From the NCBI GenBank assembly GCA_963995505.1, contig OZ023186.1, positions 9,865,570-9,929,569 of the forward strand: DNA of 64,000 bases. The letters run 5' to 3'. A program made the position numbers and the translations under genes. This stretch comes from Hypericum androsaemum. Its lineage: Eukaryota > Streptophyta > Magnoliopsida > Malpighiales > Hypericaceae. Each line of letters starts with the position of its first letter. The first letter of the stretch is position 1. A model generated the notes under the pieces. That model worked only from the letters and a program-made list of their open reading frames with translations. It ran no database searches and was not told the origin of the DNA. Below are positions 22,606 through 32,744 of the stretch, one piece after another.

Positions 22606-24112
22606 GGATTTAGATTGAGTGAGGACTACTAAAAAGATGTCCACATGATGGGGATTATTTTTAGACCATTAGATTCTATTTAATTAAATTTTTTACAGAT
22701 CTAACGGTTATCATCTCAGGGGACATTTTGGGCATTTCACTCGTTACTCGCCTTGTGAATGAATTGTAGTCTCTCTCCTAGTAAATATTCTCCTATTTTA
22801 GATTAGGCAGGTTTGAAAAAAATGCGTGATCAATGGTAGGTTAATGGGGCTGAATTAATGGGCGATTAGTTGGGAGAAATTAATATTATTGGGGGAAATT
22901 AATGTTATTCTTTTTAGGACCCTTTTTTTAATTTAATGATCGTACATGTGATTTTTTTATTTTTTTTATAATTGACGCCAGCCTTATTATAATTTAGAAT
23001 TAATTGTTTTTAAGCATCACAACATTTATAAAATTGATTAATTTAAATCTGAGTCAAAAAATATATTCGAACGATTGCACCTGGGGAGTGGCGGATTAGT
23101 TGCATCTCTTGATTAATGATTCACAAGGTCTGCAATTTTTTTATCCCACGTCTTTGTACAAGTAGCTGATTATTCGGTTTTCTATTTTTAATATAAGTAT
23201 ACCAATATCTGAGTAGATGGAGACTAATATCAGAGAAGAAATATACCAATATCAGAGTTGATAGATACCAACATCAGAGAATAAGCACACCAATATCAGA
23301 GTAGTTGGATACCAATATCATAAAAGAAGTATATCAATATGAGAGAAGAGGTAAACCAATATTAGAGAATAAGTATATCAATAACAGAGAAGAGTAGATG
23401 AATACCAATATCATAAAAGAAATATACCAATATTAGAGAAGAAGTATACCAATATCATAAAAAAAAAGATGCCAATATCAAAGAAGAAGTAAACCAATAT
23501 CAGAAAATAAGTATACCAATATCAAAGTAGATGGATACCAATATCAGAGAATAAATATACCAATATTGGAGTAGATGGATACCAATATAAGAGAAGAAAT
23601 GTACCATTATCAGAGGAGAAGGGTATCAATATTAGAGGAGAAGGGTACCAATATCACAGTAGAACAAAATCAATATCACAGTAGAATGAAATCAACAAGG
23701 CGACTTTAAAATTCGAGTATGTATACGATTTGTTGGTATCACTGCAAAATCGATACCAATAAAAAATGTAATCAAATATCTTTTTAAATTTGTATCTTGG
23801 ATTTGAGTGAGAAAAAATAGATATCAATATTTTTTAAATATTTTTTACGCAAAGTGTAGAATTTTTTTAATCGATTTGTTGGTGTATCTTTTTTAATCGA
23901 TTTGTTGGTGTATCTTTTTAAATATCTTTTACGCAAAATGTGGAATGTTTTGAAACAAAAATCTGTCTGGTTTGAATTAGTTTTTACTTTTGTTATCTTT
24001 CCATAACTAACTCATTCTTAATTTGTAGCTAGCTAGGTTTAAAATAAATTTTAAAATATTACCCTTATCCCTGTCAGTAGGGACAACCCTTGTCCCCACC
24101 GAATTCGAGCCC
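22606..24112. mobile_element. MULE-like non-autonomous element with minisatellite
   Basis: It interrupts the Copia-2 LTR; the intact LTR at 16,714 is the empty site. Flanks are agaaaaaga (22,597-22,605) and agaaaaaaa (24,113-24,121), a 9-bp duplication with one difference. The ends form a weak inverted repeat (gattgagtgaggac against the complement of a gaattcggtggggac end). No coding region is present. The internal array at 23,200-23,700 is shared with the locus at 2,520. Confidence 0.75.
23200..23700. repeat. Minisatellite, ACCAATATCAGAG family, second array
   Basis: About 22 variable 19-24 bp units based on accaatatcagagtagatgg. Same family as 2,520-3,010. Confidence 0.88.
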
Positions 24113-24459
24113 AGAAAAAAACGTGATTGTCTACATAACTTAATAGCCAAGGAACTTCATCTACGGAGCAAATCAAGGAGTATCCGTAAAAAGAAGATAT
24201 ATATGAAAGCTAAAAAGAAGAACAAGAAAGAAGGCAAAAAATCAAAGTGCCACTAACTAAAAGTTAAAACAAAGTAGGAGAATAAAATAAAAGGTCAGCC
24301 ACTCCACTGACTATAAAATATTTAATTAACAAAGTAAGATAATGATGGATTGAACTTGAAAACGTGGCTGTAAAATAGAAGTGTCACTAAATAAAAGTTA
24401 AAACAAAGTAGATGCGAGGCGGTGGAAAGGTTATAGCTAGGCTGATGGGCTAAGGTTGC

Positions 24460-24910
24460 GGGTATGGATTGGGTACGGAATGCCACTATTTCGAACCGTT
24501 TGGAATGAAGACACACGGAGACTTTTTTGCAAACGCGCTAAAATACGGGGACCAAAATGAAAAAAGTCACGCACAAACACAGGCCGGATACAAATGCCAT
24601 TATCACATAACTGCGCATGCCAGTATCACATAACTGCACATGCCAGTATCACATAACTCTGCATGCCAGTGTGACTTTTTTGTAAAAATGCTAAAATACG
24701 AGGGACCAAAATGAAAAAAACTACGCGTGCCATTATCATCAACGGGGACTTGCCGTTTTCACAAAAATAAATGCCATTATCACATAACTGCACTTGTCAT
24801 TATCACATAATTACGCTTGCCATTATCACATACTTGCGTTTGCCGCTGCAGTCCCCCTTCAGTCCAAACCGTCCGGAATCAATTCCTTCACTCCGTACCC
24901 AATCCAAACC
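24460..24910. mobile_element. MULE-type MITE, copy 2
   Basis: The same element as 3,761-4,188, in the same orientation, with matching termini and internal cacataactg repeats. A perfect 10-bp duplication, ctaaggttgc, flanks it at 24,450-24,459 and 24,911-24,920. It is inserted in the solo LTR of the second gypsy family. Confidence 0.92.
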
Positions 24911-25521
24911 CTAAGGTTGCTCCTCTTTAGTTACCACGGAACCTGTAAACAACAAGAAAGAAAAATATGAAAGCAAGGTTGGAAAAGTAAACTAAGGAAA
25001 AGAAGAAGAGCAACCGAGGAAAATAAAAGGGGAAGAGAAAAGGAAAATTAAGCTAGGTAAGCTATCTTTAGTATGCGTAAGTATTGCTATTTATTTGCAA
25101 GTAACAATACGTGAGGGTAAGATGAGTTTCATGAGTAATTAGATTAATTAACTTGCAATTATGGATATCGACAATTAAAAATGGAAATTATCAGGTTCAA
25201 GTGTGAAACTATTTGAAACAAAAATAAGATTGGAAACTTGTAAAGTAGACCGAGAGTTTGAAGGGTATTTAATTTATACGGAGAAAAATATTAATATAGA
25301 TAGATTGAGAAGTATGATGAAATGGTATATGATTAAGGATATTGGAAGAACTACTATTTGCTTGTGATGTATGTACCAGGAAAATTAAGAAACCGTTATT
25401 AGTTAAATAAAAATCAGATTAAGAAAATCAGATCAAGTTCAAGCTATTTTTAGTCGATAAAAGTGAAGTTTGGAAAGGTAGATAGTTTACGGTAATCGTG
25501 CTGTTGCAACGATAGATTTTT

Positions 25522-26398
25522 GGGTAAATTACTCTTAGGTCCTTGTATTATAGTTTTATTATTCATAGGTCCCTATGTTATGGAAAAATGTTGGTCTCGC
25601 GTCCCTGACTGACGTCACCACTCGTTTTTTCATTCTTTTTCTCATGGAAATGACCAAAATATCCTTGGAAAAAAAAATATATATCATCCTCAACCTTTGA
25701 ACACCAAGAACACTCCAACCCAGAAATTCATGAACACCAACCCAGTAATCAAATGAATTTCAACCCGACCAAAAAAGTCCTAGCTACCGAACCCAATAAT
25801 CTACCATTTTTCCCTTTGAACACCAAGCACCTTCGATTTGGGGTTTTCAATAATCAATTTGGATATTAGGGTTTTCTTGAATTGATTTGGGTTTTGAACG
25901 GACCTCGGAGTGGAAGCAGGCGGCGTAGTTGTGGGAGGCGATGCAGAGGTGGTTATACGACCTTCACCAGTCCCCCCTGAAGCGGACGACCGACGAGCCG
26001 AGACAGGCAAGTCGTCTAACAGTGGGCGGGATGAAGCGGCGAAAAGGGAGGGGGAAAATCGTGTAATAGTTGAAGAGGAACCCTTCAATTAAGGTTTCAA
26101 TAGTGTATTAATAATGCACTAGTTTTTCTCTTGGGCGGTGTTCTAGTGTTTTAATTGGTGTTCTTCGTGTTCATCGTGATGTTTCAATGTTGAAGAAGGG
26201 GTTCTAAGCTTGAAGAATGTAAAAAAAATTATTTTTTATCAAAGGGTATATCTGTCATTTCTATGATAAAAAAAGAGTGCTGACGTCAGCCAAGGACACG
26301 AGACCAACATTTCTGTTAAAAGCAGAGACCTCACACACTATTTTCATAACACTACGAATGATAAAATCATAACACAAGGACCTGAGGGTAATTTGCCC
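25522..26398. mobile_element. Inverted-repeat element with captured sequence
   Basis: The left end gggtaaattactcttaggtc and following ~100 bp (through gttggtctcg and gactgacgtca) are repeated as the reverse complement at the right end (tgacgtcag, cgagaccaac, then caaggacctgagggtaattt). The termini resemble MULE inverted repeats. The unit is bracketed by 38-39 bp direct repeats (25,485-25,523; 26,423-26,461), far longer than a normal MULE duplication. The centre carries a GC-rich minus-strand frame. Confidence 0.72.
25801..26088 (-). other. Open frame inside the inverted-repeat element, possible captured exon
   Basis: A 95-residue frame begins MKGSSSTITRFSPSLFAASS and is rich in Ser, Thr, Pro and Arg (SASPPTTTPPASTPRSVQNP). 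Its GC content is well above its surroundings, as expected for a captured plant first exon, and it lies between the element's arms. No domain is recognised. It may equally be a chance frame. Confidence 0.3.
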
Positions 26399-27689
26399 TC
26401 AGGTCCCTGAGGGTAATCCACATTTACGGTAATCGTGAGGTTGCAAAGATAGATTTTTTGGTTAGTAATTGTCGTTGAAAAAAATATATTGGTTTAGTTA
26501 ATTTTGAAGAGCAATATTTTAAATTGGAATTCATGCATCTTGAAAATGTGGATTCGAAATGGAGAAGCTGTGAGAAAAGCACACAATCTTTTCGCATGGT
26601 CTTCGAGCCGAAATTGGTAAACAAATAATATGTGATTCGTACTTTTTTGATGCACTCTATTAATTGTCATGATACGAATATGATATGTGTAGTGCATATT
26701 GTGCATTTCATCATCTAAATATGATTATATGAATGTGTACATTGTGATTTATAAATGTTTGGTTAATTTGGCCCCGAAAGAGCACTGGAAATATTTGATC
26801 TGTGATATGGATGGCTCTATTATGTGATATAGACGACTAGTAGGTAGGCAGATCTACCTATGACCAACCGAGGATGTTGGCATATGTGCACATATATTTA
26901 GGATACAATAGATTCTGGTATGATATGTTTGGCCGGCGGGGTTGATTTATAATGGTGCCTTTGAGATATGGTATCCTCGTGTCGGTGTAGGAGTGACACA
27001 TTCTCGATCTGTCGAACATTTTTCCAGTTCTGTGATACGATTTTGGATTTATGTATTCATGTGTCGAATTGCAAGATGGAATGGGATGTTGCGTAGTTTG
27101 CTCATGTTCCTGTGCCTTTGTGATTATATCCTATATTTAGTCATTTGGTAAGTATGGCCTTTGATTAATGTATTTTTCATGTATGATTCATTTGCATGGT
27201 TAGTTATATGCATGTGTTAGGTATGTTTGTGCATCAAGTAGCTAAAAAATTGCGATGCAAATCTTATTTGTTTACGAAGTATTCAAAAATACTCACCCCC
27301 TTTCACCAGTTTTGTAGGAAATTATAAACGAGTTGTATTGGTGTGAGATCTATTTTGATCGTACCTAGTCCAATTTATTATTCGGGACTGGTCTGAAGGT
27401 CTCTGGTTTGTATTTTGCTCTTTGATCTAGAAGCTCCGTGGTCACATGTTTTGATCTTGATAATGTTTAATCATTAAGAATTTTTGAATTTTGTTAATAA
27501 CGCATAGCTTAAGTTATATTTTTTATAAATTCCACATTTCAAACTCAAGATTTTTAGCTATGAAAATTAGGCGGTAAAGGTTATGATTCATAAATTTGAA
27601 TACATTTGAGACTGACTAGATTTCTTGTGTGATTAAAGGGGTCGATGTCTAGCTCTGGTCACCGACTACAGATTCGGATCATGACATGA

Positions 27690-29330
27690 GTTTCTGAAGT
27701 GTGGCTACTTTCTACCGTCATTTCATTCAAAACTTCAGTATAATTGCAGCGCTACTTGCTTCTCTTCTTAAGAAGCAAGTGTCGTTTGAGTGGGGTAGAG
27801 AGGCAGAGCATGCTTTTCAACAACTAAAAGAGGCAGATCATGTTTTGTGGTTTATTTAGAGCCTTAAAGAAGAATTGGGAGCACTACCTAATTGGTAAGG
27901 AGTTTGCTTTATGCATCGATTAATGAGCTTTTAAGTTTCTGAATGATCAGTTTCGATTGTCTAACCATATGCATGACAGGTGACCCACATACTTGCAAAG
28001 GTTTCCTTTCCACATTTTCCATAAGAATGGTAGCCAAAATTTTATTGCTGATGCATCAAGTAAAAGGGTAACTCTACTTACTGAATTGAGAGAAATAATC
28101 ACTGCCTTTGATTGCTTGCGTGATTCTTATGCTGATGATGAAAACTAGGCTAAAATTTGGATCAAGTGTAAGGATGGTGTTGGCTTTGGGGAGTACTATG
28201 TGCATGACGGGTTCCTATAGAAGGGAACTCAGTTGTACATCCCTAAAACATCCTTGCGAGATCACCTAATTTTGGAGTTGCATGATGGTGGTTTATCTGC
28301 TCAGTTGAAGAGAAATCAGTTATGCATCCCTTACTAAAAAAATTTATTGGCCAAAGATGGGCCAAAATGTCGGGAAGGTTGTGAAACACTACTTTGTCTG
28401 CCAGCAAATGAAGGGGACCATGAAAAATGCTGGCTTGTACACTCCATTGCCAATCCCAAAGAATGTTTGGGAGGATAACATCATGAATTTTATACTTGGC
28501 TTACCCTGTACCCCTCAGGGAACGGATTCTTTCTTTTTTGTTGTCGACAGGCTATCCAAGATGGCTCACTTTATTCCTGATAAGAAGACCACCGATGCAC
28601 CTGGAGTTGCCAATTTATTCTCTAAAAATGTGGATAGAATTCATGGAGTTCCCAGAATCATCACTTCTGATCGTGACACTAAGTTCCTTGTTAGCTTCTA
28701 GAAAATGTTATGGAGGATGTTCGATGCGACATTGCAGTTTAGCTCCACTGCTCACCCTAAGATTACTGGGCCGATGGAAGCTACCAATAGGATAATTGGG
28801 AACCTTGCTACCATGAGAGGCATCAACAATGAGACCTAGCATTGTCAATAGCTGAGTTCGGTTACAACGGGGCACTTCATAGGTCTACATGCCACTTCCC
28901 ATTCTCTTTGGTTTATACTAAGGTTTTGAACCATATTGTGGATGTATTCTCAGTCTCAAAACCAATTCGCGCTAATCAGGCTACCGCATCTTATGTCGAG
29001 CACGTGAATTTGGTTTGGAAGCTGCCAAGAAACTGTTGGAGATGACTTGCCAGAAGGAGAAATAGCATGCAGACCATCATCAACGAGTTCAGAAAATCCA
29101 GCCTGGTGAACAGATTATGGTCTACTTCAGAAAAGAGAGGATGCCAGCCCACCTAGGAGGTAAGCTACATCAAAGGAAGTTTGAGCCTTACAAGATCCTG
29201 AGGCATTGAAGTGGATCTCCCTTACTAGTTTGGTGTATCCAAAAAATTTAATGTGGCACATTTAACACCCCATTTCAACCCTCTGTTGTCGCCCTCAAGA
29301 TTGCTCGCTCGAGGACTAGCTTGTCCTTAA
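27690..29330 (+). pseudogene. Gypsy-1 RNase H-integrase remnant
   Basis: Resumes after the solo LTR with FYRHFIQNFSIIAALLASLL and WGREAEHAFQQLKEA, the linker between RT and RNase H. RNase H itself is badly decayed (27,880-28,140). The integrase zinc-binding region is seen at about 28,250-28,420. The catalytic core has WEDNIMNFILGLPC (about 28,470-28,512), where the usual Asp is Asn, and RIITSDRDTKF (about 28,653-28,685). A late segment SVTTGHFIGLHATS-type in a shifted frame follows. Stops and frameshifts are frequent. No chromodomain is visible before the 3' LTR. Confidence 0.87.
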
Positions 29331-29341
29331 GAAGGGGAGTA

Positions 29342-29578
29342 TGTCGTAGGGATATCTGGTCTTAATCACAGCCTTAATAATAAGAGACCTTTCATGGTCG
29401 AAAGGTTAATAAGTGCATTGAAGACTTTAAAATAACTGACCTTTATCCCTGTTGTGTTCTTTTGCCCTTTGTGGCCATCCGTTAGGACAAGCCTTCCATT
29501 CACTGCGAAAGCCGTGAATGGCATGAGTTACCTTTATTACTCAAAATTATTTTTTGTCCGTTCTGCTAAGCTATTTCG
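29342..29578 (+). repeat. Gypsy-1 3' LTR, shortened
   Basis: It starts TGTCGTAGGGATATC after the purine tract aagaaggggagt. It aligns to the 5' LTR at both ends but lacks about 200 bp of the middle, including the TATA-like box. Confidence 0.8.
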
Positions 29579-29638
29579 GGATGTTAATAAAATAAGTGTG
29601 TTTCTACTATGAGGTTATATTTAGCTAACATATGAGCC

Positions 29639-30234
29639 TGTTGTATATAGTTACATATTAAATTGCATTTTATCATTTATTCTATTTTTTTATTTAGTCA
29701 TTTAATTTGGTACCATATTGAAAAGAGTAGGTCTCGGACTTGATACCATATTGGAAAGAGTAGATCGTGGAGCTTGCATGAAGTACTATAAATAAGTGAG
29801 TCATTTTGGGTACCAATCAAGCTGATTTGAGCGTCCATCTATTATGGAGGGCAACGACACATTTCAATTTAGGTCGGCACCAATGAGGTGTTGCAACCTT
29901 TCAGGGCAATGGCTCCTTCCAGAGAATTGTTGCCACCCTTCGAATTCAACTCTTGAGTATGTATAAATACTCAGATGAGTTCGAGGGCCAAAGACACAAA
30001 AAAATCAGAGACTTCCCTTCTGAGATTTTCTTTTTTCTTTTCCGAGTCCAAAACTTGCGAGTTCTTGCTTTGAGATATTTGTTAAGAATGTAACTTACAA
30101 ATTGCGAGTGACATACATTTTGTATTCTGGAAAGTTAATTCCTTACAATCATTTATACCATAGTAACAGGAATTAATACCTTTAAAGATAGCATCGTTTT
30201 TCGGTGTGTCTTCATACCCACATTTTATACAACG
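29639..30234. mobile_element. Solo LTR, copia-type (596 bp)
   Basis: The ends tgttgtata and tatacaacg are near-perfect inverted repeats. The flanks carry an exact 5-bp duplication, gagcc (29,634-29,638 and 30,235-30,239). The homologous spacer of copy B (catatgagccatgttggc, about 33,805) is the empty site. A TATA-like ctataaataag occurs near 29,789. Confidence 0.9.
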
Positions 30235-30239
30235 GAGCC

Positions 30240-31030
30240 ATGTTGGCTCAATCCTGGAATGATGTTCTTGCACCATGGGTCAGAGATCTCTTGCCCTCCA
30301 GGTCGTCCACGTCTATTGCTAAGGTTTGTGTGAAACTCAATGGTTTGAGTATTGAACATTTGCATTCATCGATAATTTTAGGCTTGGCTAAAGCCATTGG
30401 TAACCCAATCAGAATTGATAATGCATTGAAACGTAGTTCTCGGCACTGGAGGTTGACCTTGCTATAACACTGCAGGACGCCGTTGAAAATTTGCCTTATT
30501 TTTTGCTCTTTTGCAAAATCACTGGCCACCGTTGTCTCGTTGCAGTAAAAATTGTGCACGGGAGGATGGAGTTTTAGTTGAGGTACGGAGGGATCCTTCG
30601 ATTGGACGTATGGAGGCATAAAACGAGATAACAGGTGGTACTTCGAAAATTTGCCTGACTTTTGCTTTTTTTGCAAGATTACTGGCCACCTCTTGTCTCG
30701 TTGCGCACGAGAGGATTGGATGTGGAGGCACGGAACGATGTTCCTAGTGAAAGTCATGGCAGGGATAATAGCCGTGGGCCCCCGAACCTGCGACGGAAAT
30801 TGAGCCATAGTGGCGCTAACAGAGGGACCTTCATTGCGGTGGGGAGGGGTGAAATTAGTACAATCACGGGGGCATGAGTCAATTACAAAACCCTTTCCCA
30901 ACGCTTCAAGGAGTTGAGGAGAACTCGGATAAGGTGATGGAGATGGAGGATTTGGTTGAGACAGAAAATCCAATCCAATAATATTATAGAGGGGATTGAG
31001 CACAGTGTCCACATAGTTTTTTTAGATAAG
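30240..31030 (+). pseudogene. DUF4283/zinc-knuckle gene remnant, copy A
   Basis: The plus strand opens with MLAQSWNDVLAPWV. It continues KVCVKLNGLSIEHLHSSIIL and AKAIGNPIRIDNALKRSS, matching the DUF4283-type nucleic-acid-binding region found in plant LINE ORF1 and related reverse-transcriptase-associated proteins (VRLPGLPIEYW, AIGKPLRID). A CX2CX4HX4C knuckle, CFFCKITGHLLSRC (about 30,660-30,700), follows. A degraded duplicate of the knuckle (ENLPYFLLFCKITGH) lies 150-170 bp earlier, so that part was tandemly duplicated. Stops and frameshifts abound. Either a LINE 5' part or a dead domesticated gene. Confidence 0.7.
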
Positions 31031-31279
31031 TTACATATTATTCCAAAGGGTGAAATGTACAAAACCCCACGTCGGGTCCCCGCCAATGACCCAACTCCCG
31101 CTAACTCGAAGTTACAGAAAAGTTGCAAGAGACTTGTAACCAAACTATGACAAAAACACTTTAACAAGTGCAACCACGAACTGGAATATGCAAGAAATGA
31201 GTCGTGGCAACCCTAACACATCTAATCTCGCAGGGATGTCAAAAACAACTCCAAGTCCTGGCCTCCTAAGTCTTTCGTG

Positions 31280-31804
31280 AGATTGGCCCATCTTAACCAG
31301 TCCCGGAACTTCGAGAAAATGGAATGTTTGAGAAGTTCTAGGTTGCGCCGTTGTTCCCTGGAAGAAGGCATGAATAAGAGGGGTAATACTAGCGTTGCTG
31401 TTGGGGGTTTGGTAGGTCGATCTTCGTCAGATGAGGTCGATCAAGGTGGAGCTCGATCTAGATCACGTGCCGTTTGGCTCTTAATTGCAGTTCTAAATCT
31501 GAGAATCAAAGAGGCTGCTGTTTTAATTCTCTAATTTTCATGAGCAGTCCAAGTGTATTTGCTTAAACCTATAGCAAATATCTAATAAGCATAAATAAAA
31601 CTCTTGGAAGCGTAAACAACATTCGCATCAGTTCGATTTTTCAAGTTCAAATATCGTTCATGTGTTGTCGGGTTGTTTCAACTTTTCAAAAATCAAATTT
31701 GATCCAAAATTCAACATCTCCAAAGCTTCACACACTAAATACTTGGCCATGTTTGATCTATGACACTCCTGGATGCCAGTTGATATTTTCCTGTGAAAGT
31801 ATGC
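31280..31804. other. Start of duplicated segment, copy B (RBR-B 3' flank)
   Basis: The block from about 31,385 (ggggtaatactagcgttgct, then gatcacgtgccgtttggct) is repeated at about 35,836 in front of copy C. From 31,485 (ttgcagttctaaatctgaga) homology extends also to 5,685 in front of copy A. It ends in the untranslated region of RBR-B. No coding region is supported. Confidence 0.75.
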
Positions 31805-32744
31805 TCAATTTCTGGCACACCCGCTATGATCCGGAGACCATTTTGACCCACATCCATAGCAGAACTCGAATCTGCACCTGCAACCACATTTTAATCCACC
31901 ACAGCATTAGCATAACAGGCATCTAAGCAATATACATGGAGCTAATCATGTAGAGCACCTACTCCATTTCAACATAGAACCTGCACATGGGGCACCTACT
32001 CCATTTCTTCTCCTGCGCAAGCCACATAAGCAAAACATCATCCCTCCCCTTCTCGTCCTCGTCCAATTTCTGTTACTCGTCACACTCCAGCCCGCTGTGC
32101 CATGGCACAGAGCACCGAGCACAGAACAGCCTCCGGCAGAAAGGGCACTCTGCTTCCGCAATCTCAGCAACATCAGCAATCATCATGCCCGAACAGTCCT
32201 TGTACGGACAATAAAACCTCTGGCTTGCATCGATCATCTCGTAGCACAGAAGATCCGACCAATCATCGATCACCCTCTTGGAGAGGATCGGCCTGCAGGC
32301 CTCCAACTCGAGCACCACCTCGCAACCCAATCCAGGGCATCCCACACTGGCAACATTCTCTTGCAACTTCGCGACCACGTGCTTGCTCACACAATCCGAG
32401 CAGTACAAATGCGCGCAGCTCAAGCCCTCGAACATCTGTGTCTTCTCCTTCCTCTCCATGCAGATTCCGCAGAAGCTCATCGACGAATCACCAACAGCCG
32501 AATCAGCACCAACTTTCGCCTTCTTGGCCACCCTTATCGCATCGTCCTCGTCATCAGGACACGGCTTCACCCGGGAAATGAGGACGCTACCCATTAGAGC
32601 CTCCTGGAACTGTAACGCTTCCGAGTACATAGCGTCATCCGGAAACGTGTGATCACCGTCTCCGATTCCTTCTTCTCCAAGCAAAGCAGCCAAGTAAGTG
32701 TCATCAATGGAGTGAAGAAGATCACAAGTGTAGTTTGTTTTCAT
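31805..32744 (-). pseudogene. RBR-B: broken RBR ubiquitin-ligase copy
   Basis: The start MKTNYTCDLLHSIDD and an open frame of 223 residues keep RING1 (CGICMERK, SCAHLYCSDC) and the IBR (FYCPYKDC, CPFCRRLFCARC, PWHSGLEC). The frame stops at 32,073-32,075, where RBR-A and RBR-C have a Tyr codon (ECDEYQK against ECDE-stop). Beyond the stop the frame continues to CPMCRFYVE, then hits a deletion that removes the catalytic EGC..HMVC box, the splice donor and part of the intron. A 16-bp repeat (gcacctactccatttc, 31,955-31,970 and 31,992-32,007) marks the junction. Exon 2 (31,805-31,877, CRFEFCYGCGSKW) is intact. It could still yield a RING1-IBR fragment but no ligase. Confidence 0.88.

Larger units (their letters stand above)
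16714..24191 (-). mobile_element. Copia-2: minus-strand Ty1/copia element without RT
   Basis: Two LTR copies, 16,714-16,936 and 22,453-24,191 (the second split by a MULE-like element), face each other in the same direction. On the minus strand the 5' LTR ends TTTCA and is followed by a primer-binding-like TGATATCAGAGCAGG. The 3' LTR is preceded by the polypurine tract TTGAGGGGAG. Gag, protease and part of integrase are present. The integrase then joins directly to the polypurine tract, so RT and RNase H were lost by one deletion. Confidence 0.85.
22453..24191 (-). repeat. Copia-2 5' LTR, split by a MULE-like element
   Basis: 22,453-22,605 and 24,122-24,191 match the intact LTR at 16,714-16,936 in order. 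The right end reads TCCGTAAAA where the other LTR has TCTGTAACA. Confidence 0.85.
16466..27686 (+). mobile_element. Solo LTR of a second gypsy family, itself full of insertions
   Basis: It begins TGTAATATCC at 16,466 and ends GATCATGACA at 27,686, a typical pair of LTR ends. It interrupts the RT/RNase H reading frame of Gypsy-1: SASQVR on the left and a frame leading to FYRHFIQNFS on the right. Flanks are ggggt and tgagt, compatible with an original ggagt duplication changed once on each side. No internal coding region or second LTR belongs to it. After removing nested elements about 2.4 kb of LTR remains. Confidence 0.72.
13216..29578 (+). mobile_element. Gypsy-1: Ty3/gypsy element split by nested insertions
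   Basis: The homologous spacer in copy B (gagggacgttaaaaaa, about 33,755) shows the empty site. The flanks are ggacg on the left and ggatg on the right, a 5-bp duplication with one later change. Order on the plus strand is LTR, gag, protease, RT, then 11 kb of foreign insertions, then RNase H, integrase, polypurine tract and LTR, the gypsy order. Numerous stops and frameshifts and divergent LTRs mark it as old and inactive. Confidence 0.88.

Noticed and set aside
30248..31012. A 254-codon open frame on the minus strand
   Set aside because: It is antisense to the DUF4283/zinc-knuckle remnant, whose motifs are clear on the plus strand, and has no domain of its own.
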